A program made the position numbers and the translations under genes. The notes beneath the pieces were generated by a model. It saw only the letters and a program-made list of their open reading frames with translations, had not been told where the DNA came from and did not search any database. From Lenzites betulinus (lineage: Eukaryota; Basidiomycota; Agaricomycetes; Polyporales; Polyporaceae), in assembly GCA_022264855.1 (NCBI GenBank), contig JABYQU010000003.1, positions 1,054,001-1,118,000 of the forward strand: a DNA stretch of 64,000 nt, in the 5' to 3' direction. Shown here piece by piece: positions 1 to 10,353 of this stretch (the first letter of the stretch is position 1; every line of letters begins with the position of its first letter).

Positions 1-680
1 CCCTCCACTATCATCATCGAGCAATTTCGGCCCCCGGTCAACAGTCGTGTCATCGGTGCGTTAACCGCGCGCAAACTTGATTACTCCGCCTCTGAAATCA
101 TGCTACCTTGCAGAACTTCCTGCAGGCAAGCTGCATGACTGCGTTGCTACTTTTGATCTCACACAGCCACAACAGGACTGATCAACGAAGGGGAAACACC
201 TGAAGAAGCGGCCGTACGTGAGCTTGAGGAGGAAACCGGCTTCAAAGCTAGCAGCGTAGTGGAATCCTCACCGCTCCTCGTCTGTGATCCTGGTCAGTGC
301 TGTCGCGCACATGACCGTGCAGAGTGCCTGACGTTCATTCCCTACAGGCATGACAAATGCCAATATGAAACTTGTAACCGTCGATGTTCCTTTTCCTGCG
401 AAGCTCGAAATGCCGGCCCAAAAGCTGGACCCAGGGGAGTTCCTTACTGCCCGCATAGTCGAGCTGTCGAAGCTTAGGGCGGAATTCAAGGGTTCGTCCC
501 TTTCTACTCAGCTCATACATTTTATTAATATCATCGTTCGCAGAGTACGAGAAAAAGGTAAGATAGGCTGACATTGGACACGAGCCACGGCGCTAATATA
601 ACCTGTAGGGTTACACAATCGACGCCAGGCTTGACCATTTGGTATCCGGGTTCGAACTTGCCGAAAAACTCCGAAAGTAG
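1..680 (+). CDS. YSA1: ADP-ribose/ADP-sugar pyrophosphatase, Nudix family (5' partial)
   Basis: Hydrolyses ADP-ribose-type nucleoside diphosphate sugars. The 5' end lies outside the window. I read exons 1-55, 114-125, 176-292, 348-491, 544-557 and 609-680, which join in frame (414 nt). The Nudix box is complete: Gly at the end of exon 2, then [18 protein letters not shown] in exon 3 with the REXXEE core. It is followed by CDPGMTNANM, typical of the Ysa1 branch, and the protein ends near GYTIDARL with TAG at 678-680. Exons 2 and 5 are only 12 and 14 nt. The intron at 126-175 starts with GC rather than GT, and using it restores the conserved ELPAGLI stretch. Family assignment is firm; the micro-exon joins are inferred from family conservation. 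Confidence 0.85.
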
Positions 681-1176
681 ACTCCATGAACATCAGCCTG
701 CCTTTCTGACTCGAAGTGTTCATGACCCTCCATCCTGTACAAGTAATGTGTCAATACGCCTTAGGAGTATCTCGTTTGTTTCCCCACATCGAATCATACG
801 AGCAAAGTGAGGTGCGGAAGATGTAGTTTCACTAAAGAAAGCGCTCAACACAGTACACATGCTCAGGATGAAGTTCGTAGGTTCAAGCCTCAAGGCCGCG
901 CTTCTCGCTATCGGTATGTGACGTGCGCATCGTTGACAGGTGCGTGTGTATTCGATGCCGTCGCATGAGACATACGGGCTTCGGCACGGGCTCTATACTT
1001 CTCAACGACTTCCTCGTATTCTCATCGCCTCTGCGCAGCACAGGTACAAGCCTATCCCAGGAACCCAAGGACCCCCGATATCCCAAGTACGTGGCTTGAT
1101 CGGTCATAGCCCGTCCCTATATGAGATCCTCTCACCGCATGGAGCCCCTCTGGAGCCTTTCCTCCAGAGAAACGCG
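681..1176. other. Intergenic, 5' side of the paralog array
   Basis: Holds the 3' flank of the Nudix gene and the upstream region of the first array gene. An open frame in phase with that gene runs back to 940, but its first 79 codons lack the family signature, so I treat them as leader. No TATA box or repeat stands out. Confidence 0.5.
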
Positions 1177-2493
1177 ATGCCCTTCCAGGCCCCTCTTTCC
1201 AACTTACAATTCTCTCTCGATCCCTCACAGTTAGCCGGCTTCTTAGGGGCAGATGCCGCTCTAGCAGCCATGATGCTCCCCCATCTTCACGCCCAACGCA
1301 AATGGTGTGGATGGTACAATTGCCCGGGAAGCTACTACCTTGCAAAACGTTATGGTCAACTAGCGCGATTCAGGTTCTGGAGCCCCTTATATCGCCCCTC
1401 CGCTGTTCCCCGGGAACTCGCAGCTGAACTCGGGGGCGCCGTCGGGCCCTCCTTCACGTCTGCCTCCTCTGGCGCTACTCTAGCACGCACTAGCCCACTA
1501 GCCTCCCTGCTCGTAGAGGAATGTAGCGAAATCGAGGCGGTAGAGGTGAAGGGGCGCTGTTCAGACACCGTAGAGGTGGTGATCGTCTCGCTCGATCAAG
1601 CCCCACCCGAGCAACTCTTTCCTAGGGTCCCACATTCCTACTCGAAGCGGCTTGCACTCTTCCCCATCGCGGTCACGGTATCCACCGGCATCGCCTGCTG
1701 CCACTACCACGATTACTATATCGCTACCGTGATATTCCTCAGCGCCCTCTGTCATGGCATTGCCTGTCGAGTCATGGGAGACGCCCAATTCACATACCAG
1801 CACCGCATCCCGCCGCAAACACCCCGCTACGAGTCGGGCTGGCTCAGTACCCCGAGGTCCTTCATCGTCCTAAGCGGGACGGAGGCCGCCATCGCGCCGA
1901 TCAACTGGGGCCGCTTCTCCCTGGCGTTCAACCATTCCATGGAGCACTGCATGGTCACCGCATGTTCCATCCTCCTCGGAATCCAGTTTCTCCTCCAACT
2001 CCTCCTCGTCCCACAAGGCGGTTTTTTCGGACAGATCATGTTCCTCGTATCTGTCGTCGCTGCGTGGTTCTATCACCGCCTCATTCTCGCGCGTGCCAAA
2101 GAGGTGGTCGAGCGCCGTATCTTAATGGCAGACGTCCTCGGCGGACCAAGGATCCAGAAATACCGCTTCGGCACGAGGACCGCGGCGGCAGTGTTCACGG
2201 TTCTCGCGCTCCGACGCGTTATCGGTGCCGACATCCAGGCGCGACTCCAGGCCCTTCTACCCAGCGGCTCGCCGGTCTGGGAGCTTTGGCATGACAGGGT
2301 GACGCAGAAGATTCTTCATGGACTGCCTTTGCGGTTCGAGGATTGCGACTGGGAGTGGCAGAAGATGGCAGGGCTACAGACCGCAGAGAGCCTACTGATC
2401 CACCAGCTATTCGTTGACACTGAATGCGCATACGAGGCGTATGTTAGATACCAGGAAAACGTTGATTTACCACGTCCCCAACAGCGTAACTGA
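1177..2493 (+). CDS. Array copy 1: diverged member of unnamed fungal membrane-protein family
   Basis: 438-residue single-exon protein of a family I cannot name. The start at 1177 (MPFQAPLSN) lines up best with the other copies; an in-frame ATG lies upstream at 940. N-terminal family signature: RKWCGWYNCPGSY, then AKRYGQLARFRFW. Two hydrophobic hairpins follow, separated by a soluble stretch that ends in the conserved RGxFSL-like segment (here WGRFSLAFN). Then come LLLVPQGGFFGQ and a C-terminal soluble domain containing FGTRTAAAVF and a LLP...VW...W motif. With copy 2 it is the most diverged member: it lacks the GVAGFFGGD start (here LAGFLGADA) and the VDPA segment. It ends at TGA without the stop-overlapping splice donor seen in copies 3-5. 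Membrane topology is inferred from hydrophobicity only. Confidence 0.75.
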   Translation: MPFQAPLSNLQFSLDPSQLAGFLGADAALAAMMLPHLHAQRKWCGWYNCPGSYYLAKRYGQLARFRFWSPLYRPSAVPRELAAELGGAVGPSFTSASSGATLARTSPLASLLVEECSEIEAVEVKGRCSDTVEVVIVSLDQAPPEQLFPRVPHSYSKRLALFPIAVTVSTGIACCHYHDYYIATVIFLSALCHGIACRVMGDAQFTYQHRIPPQTPRYESGWLSTPRSFIVLSGTEAAIAPINWGRFSLAFNHSMEHCMVTACSILLGIQFLLQLLLVPQGGFFGQIMFLVSVVAAWFYHRLILARAKEVVERRILMADVLGGPRIQKYRFGTRTAAAVFTVLALRRVIGADIQARLQALLPSGSPVWELWHDRVTQKILHGLPLRFEDCDWEWQKMAGLQTAESLLIHQLFVDTECAYEAYVRYQENVDLPRPQQRN

Positions 2494-3027
2494 CCTTCGC
2501 GGAGCGCTCCGCTGTGTACACATCTGTAAATAGTACCGGTCTAGTTCGTTTCTTCTTTGGCGGGTGCTGTACATCGCATACAGCGTCACGTCGGGCCCTT
2601 TGCGTACAGCCTCGAACTCAGTGAACTCATGGTACTCATCTGGTGCGTAATCCGTCGCGACCAGTTCTGTTTAGTGCGTGGCAGTGAACTTATGGCCGCG
2701 CCCAGAAACACACTCGATTCCCACAGGTACATCTATGTGTCCATATCAGAAACGCTCCGTTCATTACGCTGGGGCTGGGCTCCCCAAAGACACATCGCCT
2801 CTCCTTCATGGTGGCCGGCTCTATTGATCAGCTGTCAGCACACCACTGTCCAGCCACAAACCTTGCTGAGTCCGTTGCTACATAAAAGATTCGAAGTGCC
2901 AATTTGCTGCTTTTCAACAGCCCTTTCTTATTCCTCGTCTACACACAAAGTCGTCTCCTCTTCTCAATTAGTTGTGAGTAAGACACCTCTCCTACCAGCC
3001 AGCATTCTGACACATCGTAGACACACA
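2494..3027. other. Intergenic between copies 1 and 2, with TATA-like site
   Basis: Contains the promoter and leader of copy 2. An open frame in phase with copy 2 extends back to 2557 but shows no family similarity before 3028. A TATA-like CTACATAAAAG lies at 2878-2888, followed by a pyrimidine-rich stretch up to the ATG. Confidence 0.45.
2878..2888 (+). promoter_or_regulatory. TATA-like element upstream of copy 2
   Basis: CTACATAAAAG about 140 bp before the copy 2 ATG. Copy 4 has nearly the same string (CCTACATAAAC) 62-72 bp before its ATG, and copy 3 has GTATACATAA about 90 bp before its own. Sequence match only; no expression evidence. Confidence 0.35.
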
Positions 3028-4275
3028 ATGCAAGGGCAAATGAACACACCCCTCCTCACTGCTGCCTTCTCCGGCTTTGTCGGTGGAGACGCCACTGCCT
3101 CTGCTCACACGGCCTCCTACCTCTACGGTCGTCGAAACGTGCCGAGTCTCTACAACTCCCCCGGAAGCTACGAGCTCGGGAAGCGCCTGGCTGCGGTTGC
3201 GCAATCGCGCTTCTGGGATGGCCTTCACGGTGGAGCTAACGTCGACTCCGACGCCCTCACGCGGACTTCACCCAGCACGGGTGGTCCCAAATTTGTGGCC
3301 TCGTTTTCCGGCACTACTATCGCAAATACCGGCGAAGCTGCTCAAGTTCTCCTCAATCATGTCAAGAACCTCCCCGTAGATGCTGTCGCCGAGGGTCGCG
3401 TCACTGCCCCCTTTGCTGTGACCGTCGCCGATCTCTACTATGCCCCCGCTAGCGAGATCTACCTAACGCTGAAGGTAGCTGCGCCGTTCCTCCCAATCCT
3501 CGCCAGCATCGGTGCTTCGGCTGGCTGTGCCGCCATCGGGGATTGGCACACTTTCTCGATGATCGTGCTCGGCATGGTGTGCAACGCGGCGACTTCAACC
3601 ATCCTTCGGTCGGGTGATCTCACCTTCAACCGCCCCGCTTCTACCCCCGGATCCCCTGCTGGCGACGGCTTCTTGGAGGCTGGTAACGAGATCATCGTCC
3701 TCAAGGGTCATGAAGATGCCGTCTCCGCTGTCACCCGTGGACGCTTCGCGCTCCGCTTCAAGAACGAGGCTGCCCTCGGACGACTCAGCACTGCGGCCAC
3801 TTTGGCCACTCTCCAGTGCCTGGCGCAACTCATTGTTGTTCCTCAAGGTACCGTGGTCGGACAGCTCTGCTTCCTCTTCTCCATTGCCGTCGCCTGGCTC
3901 TACAACGCGCACATGGTCTCCGTCGAGAAGAAGGCCAAGGCCAAGGTCGTCATCGACGACCTCCTCGCGTCCCCGGTCACGAGGCGCTACAGCCTGGGCA
4001 CACGCGCTGCCATGGCGGTCTTCTTGATGCAGGTCCTGAAACCGACGAACATCGAGGAGCAGCTCGCTGCCCTGATTCCGAACAACACGCGCGTCTGGGC
4101 TCTCTGGAGGAAGACGGTCGCGCGCAGGCTGCGGGACGAGAAGCTCGCCTTCGACACCGGAGTGCCCCCGGAGGCCGCAGAGTTCAACGCGCAAGAGAAC
4201 ATCCTCATCCGTACCCTTCTCGGCGACGCTCAGGCCGCTGTCAACGTTTACGTCGCTTCCCGCGGTCGTTTGTAA
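3028..4275 (+). CDS. Array copy 2: diverged member of unnamed fungal membrane-protein family
   Basis: 415 residues, single exon. The ATG at 3028 (MQGQMNT) fits the family N terminus; MNT at 3040 is an alternative. Conserved parts are SGFVGGDA, YNSPGSYELGKR, RFWDGL, GPKF, the paired hydrophobic hairpins (near 3469-3600 and 3790-3910), GDGFL, RGRFAL, VVPQGTVVGQ and LGTRAAMAVF followed by IPNNTRVWALWRK. It lacks the KWLGWYN element that is strict in copies 1, 3, 4 and 5. Its stop (TTG TAA) also contains a GT in the same phase as the predicted 3' introns of copies 3-5, but the donor (GTAATC) is weak, so I end the gene here. Function unknown. Confidence 0.8.
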   Translation: MQGQMNTPLLTAAFSGFVGGDATASAHTASYLYGRRNVPSLYNSPGSYELGKRLAAVAQSRFWDGLHGGANVDSDALTRTSPSTGGPKFVASFSGTTIANTGEAAQVLLNHVKNLPVDAVAEGRVTAPFAVTVADLYYAPASEIYLTLKVAAPFLPILASIGASAGCAAIGDWHTFSMIVLGMVCNAATSTILRSGDLTFNRPASTPGSPAGDGFLEAGNEIIVLKGHEDAVSAVTRGRFALRFKNEAALGRLSTAATLATLQCLAQLIVVPQGTVVGQLCFLFSIAVAWLYNAHMVSVEKKAKAKVVIDDLLASPVTRRYSLGTRAAMAVFLMQVLKPTNIEEQLAALIPNNTRVWALWRKTVARRLRDEKLAFDTGVPPEAAEFNAQENILIRTLLGDAQAAVNVYVASRGRL

Positions 4276-5614
4276 TCAACACGGTGCTGGGTGCACGTCG
4301 CCCTGCATATACCTGCTTCTCTCGACACACGACGCCTTCGTTACCTCCTCTCTAAAGCGATTCAAAACCCTAGTGATACCCCATGCTTCCTTACCCTTCT
4401 TGTTGTCTCAAACTTCTCTTGCACATGTCCTGTCCCCGATGCTACTCTAGACTTCATAGTACTGATACTGGTATTAGGGCGTTGTATCGTCGCTAGCTGT
4501 AACCTTCCTCGTATCTTGTATATCGCTCGACCAGTGCTCTCGCATCGTGATACCATTGCTGCTACGTGTATCCTAGTATCACCGACTCCATGGAGAAGCG
4601 TTCTGTGAATGCGAACTTGCCGCTGTTGGTATGATGCTCCATGAAGTGTATATTACCAAATCAGGCGGGCTCGAGAGAGCTTCACTGGCAAGTGCCGACG
4701 CTCCATCGACTCTGCATCAGCCACGCCACGCGTTGACTGCATTGGACGAGCATCTCAACCTCCCGGCTTTGACTTTTCACTGACCGGCATCTCGTACATG
4801 CACCTGAACCGCGGTGTCGCCTCATTGCAAGGGTAGACCGTAGCCATGCGGTCAGTACAGCATCCCGTGTGCGCTTGCTGAATTCGCCTGCAGCTGACGC
4901 GGCTTAGCATCTGACCATCCGCTGTCAGTAGCTTTGTCGACGATTGCATTGCAGAACGGAGGTTTTTTGCGCCTTCCATTACACACGGGCTATGCGCTGT
5001 CAACGTTATCAGGCGTTGCGGCAACGCGCAACCTGCGTGGTGGCCGAGGAAGTTGGAGATGTGGTAAGTCCACAGTCCGGATCACTTCTTGGACCACCAT
5101 GCTGGCAGGCTCACCCCAGGCGATAGCGTCCATGACGGCTTGCAAGTCGTGCAAACGGGCGTGTGGTCCGAGGCCATCATGAGCGTGCCTTGCGGCGACC
5201 GACTCAACGCCGCCCTTCTCCAGCCTCTTCCCAACTCGATCGTCCAAATTTGAAATCACCTTCCACCGGATAACATCGAGCGAGTACTGTTCTTTGCCAG
5301 AGTGGTCAGAAATTCCTCGTTTCTTACTTCCGCAAAGTCATCTCACGCATGTGGTTATAGTAATTAGTACTCAGGTTAGCGGTGCCAGTGCTCGATAGCC
5401 TGCATGTTCCGTCGCATGCAGCTTCAGGACATATCACTGTGCTTAAGCGTGCAGGCCTGCAGGAGGGAAGTGGATACTTGCACGCCATGCTCTCTCACCA
5501 CATCACAGAGTCAAGCAGTATACATAATGTCGCAGCAGGGTCATAGCGGCGGTTCGTCGATACACTACCTCCGAGTCCTCTGCCTATCACAAATTCAGTC
5601 TCTCAGTCTCTGCT
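4276..5614. other. Intergenic between copies 2 and 3
   Basis: About 1.3 kb. Open frames here are short and resemble no family I know. The last 100 bp hold a TATA-like GTATACATAA (5518-5527) and the leader of copy 3. No repeats or relics of a sixth copy were recognised. Confidence 0.5.
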
Positions 5615-7163
5615 ATGTCGGATACGAAGAAGAGCTTCGACCTCGACATCTCTGGCGTCGCGGGCTTCTTTGGTGGCGACGTCTCGGTTTCCGCCATGGC
5701 GACCGTCCACATCTACGAGGGGCGCAAGTGGCTGGGATGGTACAACCAGCCCGGAAGCTACGAGATCGCGAAACGGTACGGTCAGCTGAGCCGCTCACGT
5801 TTCTGGGACGCACTCTACCCCGGTGTCGACGTCGACCCGGCTATCCTCTTCGAGTTCGACGGGACGCAAGGGCCCAAGTTCATGGCTTCCCAGTCCGGGA
5901 CGGTCTTGGCGAACACCGGCCACGTCGCTCGTCTTTTCGCGGAAGAATGCAAGGATTTGAAGCCGCGTTCGCTTCCCTCCAACATACCGCCGGGGAGGAC
6001 TACGACTCCCGGATCCGTATCCGTCGCGCACCTCTCTCATGTCCCTAGCAAGGAGGAGGAGCCACATCAGGAACGAAACTCGACCAGCATTCTAGCCAGC
6101 ATCCCCATCCTCACATCGCTTGGCGCTTGTGCTGGGTGTGCAGCCATCGGCGATTGGTACTGCTTCGCCATCATTCTCTTGGGCATCATCAGTAGCGGGT
6201 TCTCCTGCTATATGATAGGAATGGGCACCCTGAAGTTCAAGCATCCCGAGGCGGCAACGGGTGCTCCGCCTGGGGACGGTGTGTTGGAGCTGAGTGGGTG
6301 TTCAGAGCTGGTCGTTTTGAAGGGGCCCGAAGGGGCTGTCACCGCGATCACACGAGGACAGTTCTCCCTCGACTACGACAGCAAGCCTGAATACCGCGGA
6401 ATTGGCGTCTGCTCGATGCTCCTCACGGTGCAATTCATCGCCCAGCTACTCCTCGTCCCGCAAGCCTCCCTCCATGGCCAACTCTTCTTCTTGGCTACGC
6501 TCGCCTGCGCGTGGGCCTACAACTCCTACCTCTCCTCCTTCGACAGGGAGAATATCCAGCGGAAGATCCTCCTAGAGCAGGTGATGAAGATGGACCGCAA
6601 GAAGTTGGAGAAGTACGAGCTAGGCACGCGTACAGCCATGGTGACGTTCGCACTCCTCCTCCTTGCTCCAGGGAAGACATCCGCCTTGAAACGCGTCCTG
6701 GACGACCTGCTCCCGAACGACACCGACGTATGGTGTACTTGGAAGGAGGAAGTCCTTGAACGCATCGAAGCTGGTTTCCGTCACAACGATCCGCCCAGCT
6801 TCAGTTTCAACTTCTCTCTGGCTCCGTTGCAACCGGACTCGAAGCTGTCCAGTGAATCGCAGAAGCTTCTGCGAGCTTTGCGGAGCGATGCAGAGGCGGC
6901 AGCCACTGTGTATGGAGTCTATCGCACGGGGCGGTAAGTGTCTGATTCCAATGGTATGCATAGTATTGCTACTCATTTGGCATGTGCGTCTTCGTAGACC
7001 TACGATCGGAGTACCCCTCGACTCGAAGGGCACGGCAACCTTCCGGCCTGACAGTACCCAATACCGTCAGGGGAGCGGCGGCCCGTGGGGATCTTTGGGC
7101 CGCAGTTCCCCGTATACACAACTTAGCAGCACCAGCTCTACCGATACCCTCGCATACAGGTAA
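5615..7163 (+). CDS. Array copy 3: unnamed fungal membrane-protein family, with predicted 3' tail exon
   Basis: The main exon 5615-6937 encodes 440 residues. Signatures are DISGVAGFFGGD (11-22), GRKWLGWYNQPGSYEIAKRY (36-55), RFWDALYPG (62-70), VDPA and GPKF. Hydrophobic segments lie near 158-178, 182-204, 263-282 and 287-305, suggesting two membrane hairpins around a polar segment with PPGDGVLEL and RGQFSLDY. A soluble C-terminal part carries LGTRTAMVTF and LDDLLPNDTDVW. The stop TAA at 6935 lies inside a strong donor (GTAAGTG). Splicing 6934-6997 (ending TTCGTAG) removes the stop and adds a 55-residue Ser/Thr/Gly-rich tail ending with TAA at 7161-7163, total 494 residues. Retaining the intron gives the 440-residue form. 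No enzyme motif is seen and the function is unknown. Closest to copy 4. Confidence 0.78.
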
Positions 7164-8435
7164 AGAACTTCTCGCTTTATATTTAACATGCGGTCCCTCT
7201 TCACTTCTCCGCCCCATCGCCCAGTATTGTCGTGTAGTACTAGTAGTATGAACCAGCAGGCTTCGTAACTTTTATTCACTTTCCGTGTTGTGTATCCCTG
7301 CCTACAACATTATATATGCCCCGGAGATCTAGAGCGTTACTATTTCAAGACCTGTACCGACGCAGAAAACTAGAAGTACTGAGTACTGAAAGTATGTACT
7401 GAGGCGTTAATTGACGTCCGCGGATCCGGATCCTCCGAGATGGGCCAATATTTAAAATAAGCGCCCTATGCTCCCAGCTGCTTGTATACTACTGTGTACA
7501 TGCGTTTGAGTCTCTTCCTCTACTACGATGTGTGGCCGCCTGTTGCTTATACTATCGCTGAGCTTTCCACTATAATGCGACGGACTCATGGGATATTAGA
7601 AGCCATGCAGCATGTAGACCTCGAATAGTCGTAAGTCGGTGAGTGAACGGTCCCGACAGTGTTAACGTTGCCTCAGTTTTGCAGAGCATCGGGTATGTAA
7701 GCGGCCTTCGCTCTTCGACTTGATGACCGTCTGTTTACATCTATACATCTCATAGCCACGCCGTGAAAAAAATTGTACCATCATGTCATGCCAGTGCAGA
7801 ACTAGCTGTCCGTCACCCTCCGTCACCCGTGGATGTCCAATGTACAACTGACCTGAACTCGCCGTTCCTTGCAGGCTACAAGGCGGTGGGCACCCGTGGT
7901 GCAGAAAGTTGCATGCATGTAGTATGCGCTGCTTGGTGGCCCGGGAAGGCCATGCATGAGCTACGTGGTGGCCCGAGAAGACCATATTTTGGTAAGTCAG
8001 ATACGTACTACAAAGGTACCAATCACCAGGTACTCGGGCTTACTAGCGCACCAAAACGCATGCGGAAAGGCGCGTGCACAGAAGGTCTCGATTTTTGTAG
8101 CTCCAGGAAGTTGCAAAACGTGCGCGGCAACGCTACTACCCGTTCCCGCCCGGTTTTGCAATCGACCTGGCATTAATACCCAACCGTAACGATACCACGC
8201 TAAGGCCTCACGCCGAAGGTCAGTGTGTCCTGTGACCTAGGAGAAGCGCAAGGAACTTCTGTGGACCTCTAACTACTCTATGCATCATGCCAGATTAGCT
8301 GCACGGCACGGGGTGGTCCAGCGTGCAGGCAATGTGTAGGCAGGACTTCCTCTAGGTCAATAACCTACATAAACGTCGGGCTTGTTGCGAGTTCGTCCAT
8401 CAACTGGCATCTCCCTCCATCGACTCGTTCAGAAA
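7164..8435. other. Intergenic between copies 3 and 4
   Basis: About 1.3 kb, relatively AT-rich. No supported gene. A TATA-like CCTACATAAAC lies at 8364-8374, 62 bp before the copy 4 start. No repeat shared with the other intergenic gaps was recognised apart from this string. Confidence 0.5.
8364..8374 (+). promoter_or_regulatory. TATA-like element upstream of copy 4
   Basis: CCTACATAAAC at a normal TATA distance from the ATG at 8436. It matches the element in front of copy 2, hinting that the array promoters share ancestry or control. Confidence 0.35.
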
Positions 8436-9866
8436 ATGTCTTCAAAACACGGATTCAATCTCGACATCTCCGGCGTAGCAGGCTTTTTCGGTGGCGACGT
8501 TTCCGTTTCCGCGATGGCGACCGTTCATATCTACCGAGGGCGGAAGTGGCTGGGATGGTACAATCAGCCCGGAAGCTACGAAATCGCGAAGCGGTACGGT
8601 CAACTCAGCCGCGCGCGCTTCTGGGATGCGCTATATCCCGGTGTCAACGTCGATCCTGCAGCCCTGTTCGGCCTCGACGGAACCGTGGGGCCCAAGTTCA
8701 TCGGCCCCAAATCCGACACTGTCCTGTCAGGGACCACCCATGTCGCCCATCTGTTCGCGAAAGAGTGCGAAAGCACGCGACCGCGGATGCTACCTCCCGG
8801 GATCCCTATGCGACTGAGGAACTCCGGCTTCGTCACCATCGCTAATCTGACATACACCCCACCATTCGACACGGTCCCTACCCAGAAACGCGATTTAACC
8901 ACTACCTTGGCCTGCTTGCCAATCTTCACGTCGATCGGCGCATGCGTGGGATGTGCAGCCATTCGCGACTGGTATTGCTTCGCGATCATCCTCCTTGGCA
9001 TCATCAGCAGCGGCCTTTCTTGTCTTGTCATAGGCATGGGCACCCTGAAGTTCTCGCATCCCACTCCCGCAAACGGCGTCCCCCCTGGAGACGGTATACT
9101 CGACTGCAAGAGCACAGACTCGTTGGTGATCTTGAAAGGGCCAGAAGGCGCAGTCAACTCGATAACCAGAGGACATTTCTCCCTCGACTACAGCAGCAAG
9201 CCCGAGTACCACACTATCGGCGTTTGCTCTTTGTTGCTCACTCTCCAGTTCGTTGTCCAGCTCATCCTTGTCCCTCAAGCCACCCTTCACGGGCAGCTCT
9301 TCTTCCTTGCTTCCCTCATTTGTGCATGGGCCTACAACTCCTACCTCTCCTCATTCGACAGAGAGAGCATCCAACGAAACATCCTCTGCGAAGAGGTCCT
9401 ACGAGTAGCGCCCGAACAACTCGAGAAGTACCATCTAGGCACTAGGACCGCCATGGTCACGTTCGCCTTGCTCCTTGTTGCACCCGCGGAAACGCATGCA
9501 CTACGAAGAGTGCTGGACGACCTCATCCCGAACAACACCGCTGTGTGGCGCCATTGGAAAAGCGAGGTTCTTCGATGCGTCGAAGAGGCGTTCGACCAGG
9601 ACGCTGTGACCTTCACGTTCGACTTTAAGCCGCCGGCCGAAGCTTTCCCTCCAGAAGCGCAGTGGCTTTTGAATACTCTGTTCCGTGATGCAGACACGGC
9701 GGCTGCCATGTATGGATTATATCAACAAGGAAGGTGAGGCCTATGCTCTTGTTCATGGGGATTTTGGATACTTACGACACACCACTGCGCTAGGAACGCA
9801 CCGGATATACCTTCGAAGGACAACACCCCGAGCTACATAGGGGATGCGGCCTTGCAATACGCCTAG
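8436..9866 (+). CDS. Array copy 4: unnamed fungal membrane-protein family, with predicted 3' tail exon
   Basis: The main exon 8436-9737 gives 433 residues starting MSSKHGFNLDISGVAGFF. An in-frame open stretch from 8382 precedes the family N terminus and is treated as leader. All copy 3 signatures are present, and by eye this is its closest relative: GRKWLGWYNQPGSYEIAKRY, RFWDALYPG, VDPA, GPKF, PPGDGIL, RGHFSLDY, LVPQATLHGQLFF, AWAYNSYLSSFDRE, LGTRTAMVTF, LDDLIPNNTAVW. The stop TGA (9735) overlaps a donor (GTGAGG). Splicing 9734-9793, with a CTTAC branch-like site and acceptor GCGCTAG, replaces the stop with a 24-residue polar tail ending at TAG 9864-9866, total 456 residues. Intron phase (2) is the same as in copies 3 and 5. 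Confidence 0.78.
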
Positions 9867-10353
9867 CAAAGTCGTAAGTTGTACCTGCGTCTTTAGTTGG
9901 AGACCAGGGCGGCGTACTGAACAAGGACATCCCCATTTTGCAGAGCCTGAGCGAAGGAGCCCTCCTAGCCATTATGCGTTCCTAGTGCTATGTATTCCTT
10001 TGTACTGTCCCAGCTGTCCCTTGCGTATCCTATGTATCTCTTGTGTGCCTTGCGAAGTGTAGCCAATTCATCGTCGGGGCGCTTGGCATCCGCTTGGGAA
10101 ATCAGTAACCTGAACGTGGCTGTGCGGCTAACATCCGTTGGTCCCGGTAATTGGTTCGCAACTTCCCATCGCTTATGTTGGACATCGTACCCATCTCGTC
10201 TTACACAGATGACCACCATGAGGCAGCCTGCCCAGCGGCAATGGTCCCGTCTCTTCTCTGGTTCCCTTCGTCGTCGGACTCTCCCCACACCTTCTTTGCA
10301 CCGTCACCCTGCACCCTAGCCCTTCAACCTTTCTGCAACAACCTGGGCATGCG
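9867..10353. other. Intergenic between copies 4 and 5
   Basis: About 490 bp, the shortest gap in the array. Ends in a pyrimidine-rich leader before the copy 5 ATG. No clear TATA box or gene. Confidence 0.5.

Noticed and set aside
940..1176. In-frame N-terminal extension of array copy 1
   Set aside because: The 79 extra residues have no counterpart in the other four copies and the family signature begins only after 1177.
2557..3027. In-frame N-terminal extension of array copy 2
   Set aside because: Contains the TATA-like site and pyrimidine-rich leader; no family similarity and the other copies begin at the position equivalent to 3028.
4263..4380. Possible stop-overlapping intron at the end of copy 2
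   Set aside because: Donor GTAATC is weak and the only usable acceptor gives a four-residue tail; not supported as in copies 3-5.
4990..5259. Minus-strand 89-codon frame between copies 2 and 3
   Set aside because: No motif, no splice partners and no relation to the array family; within chance for this GC content.
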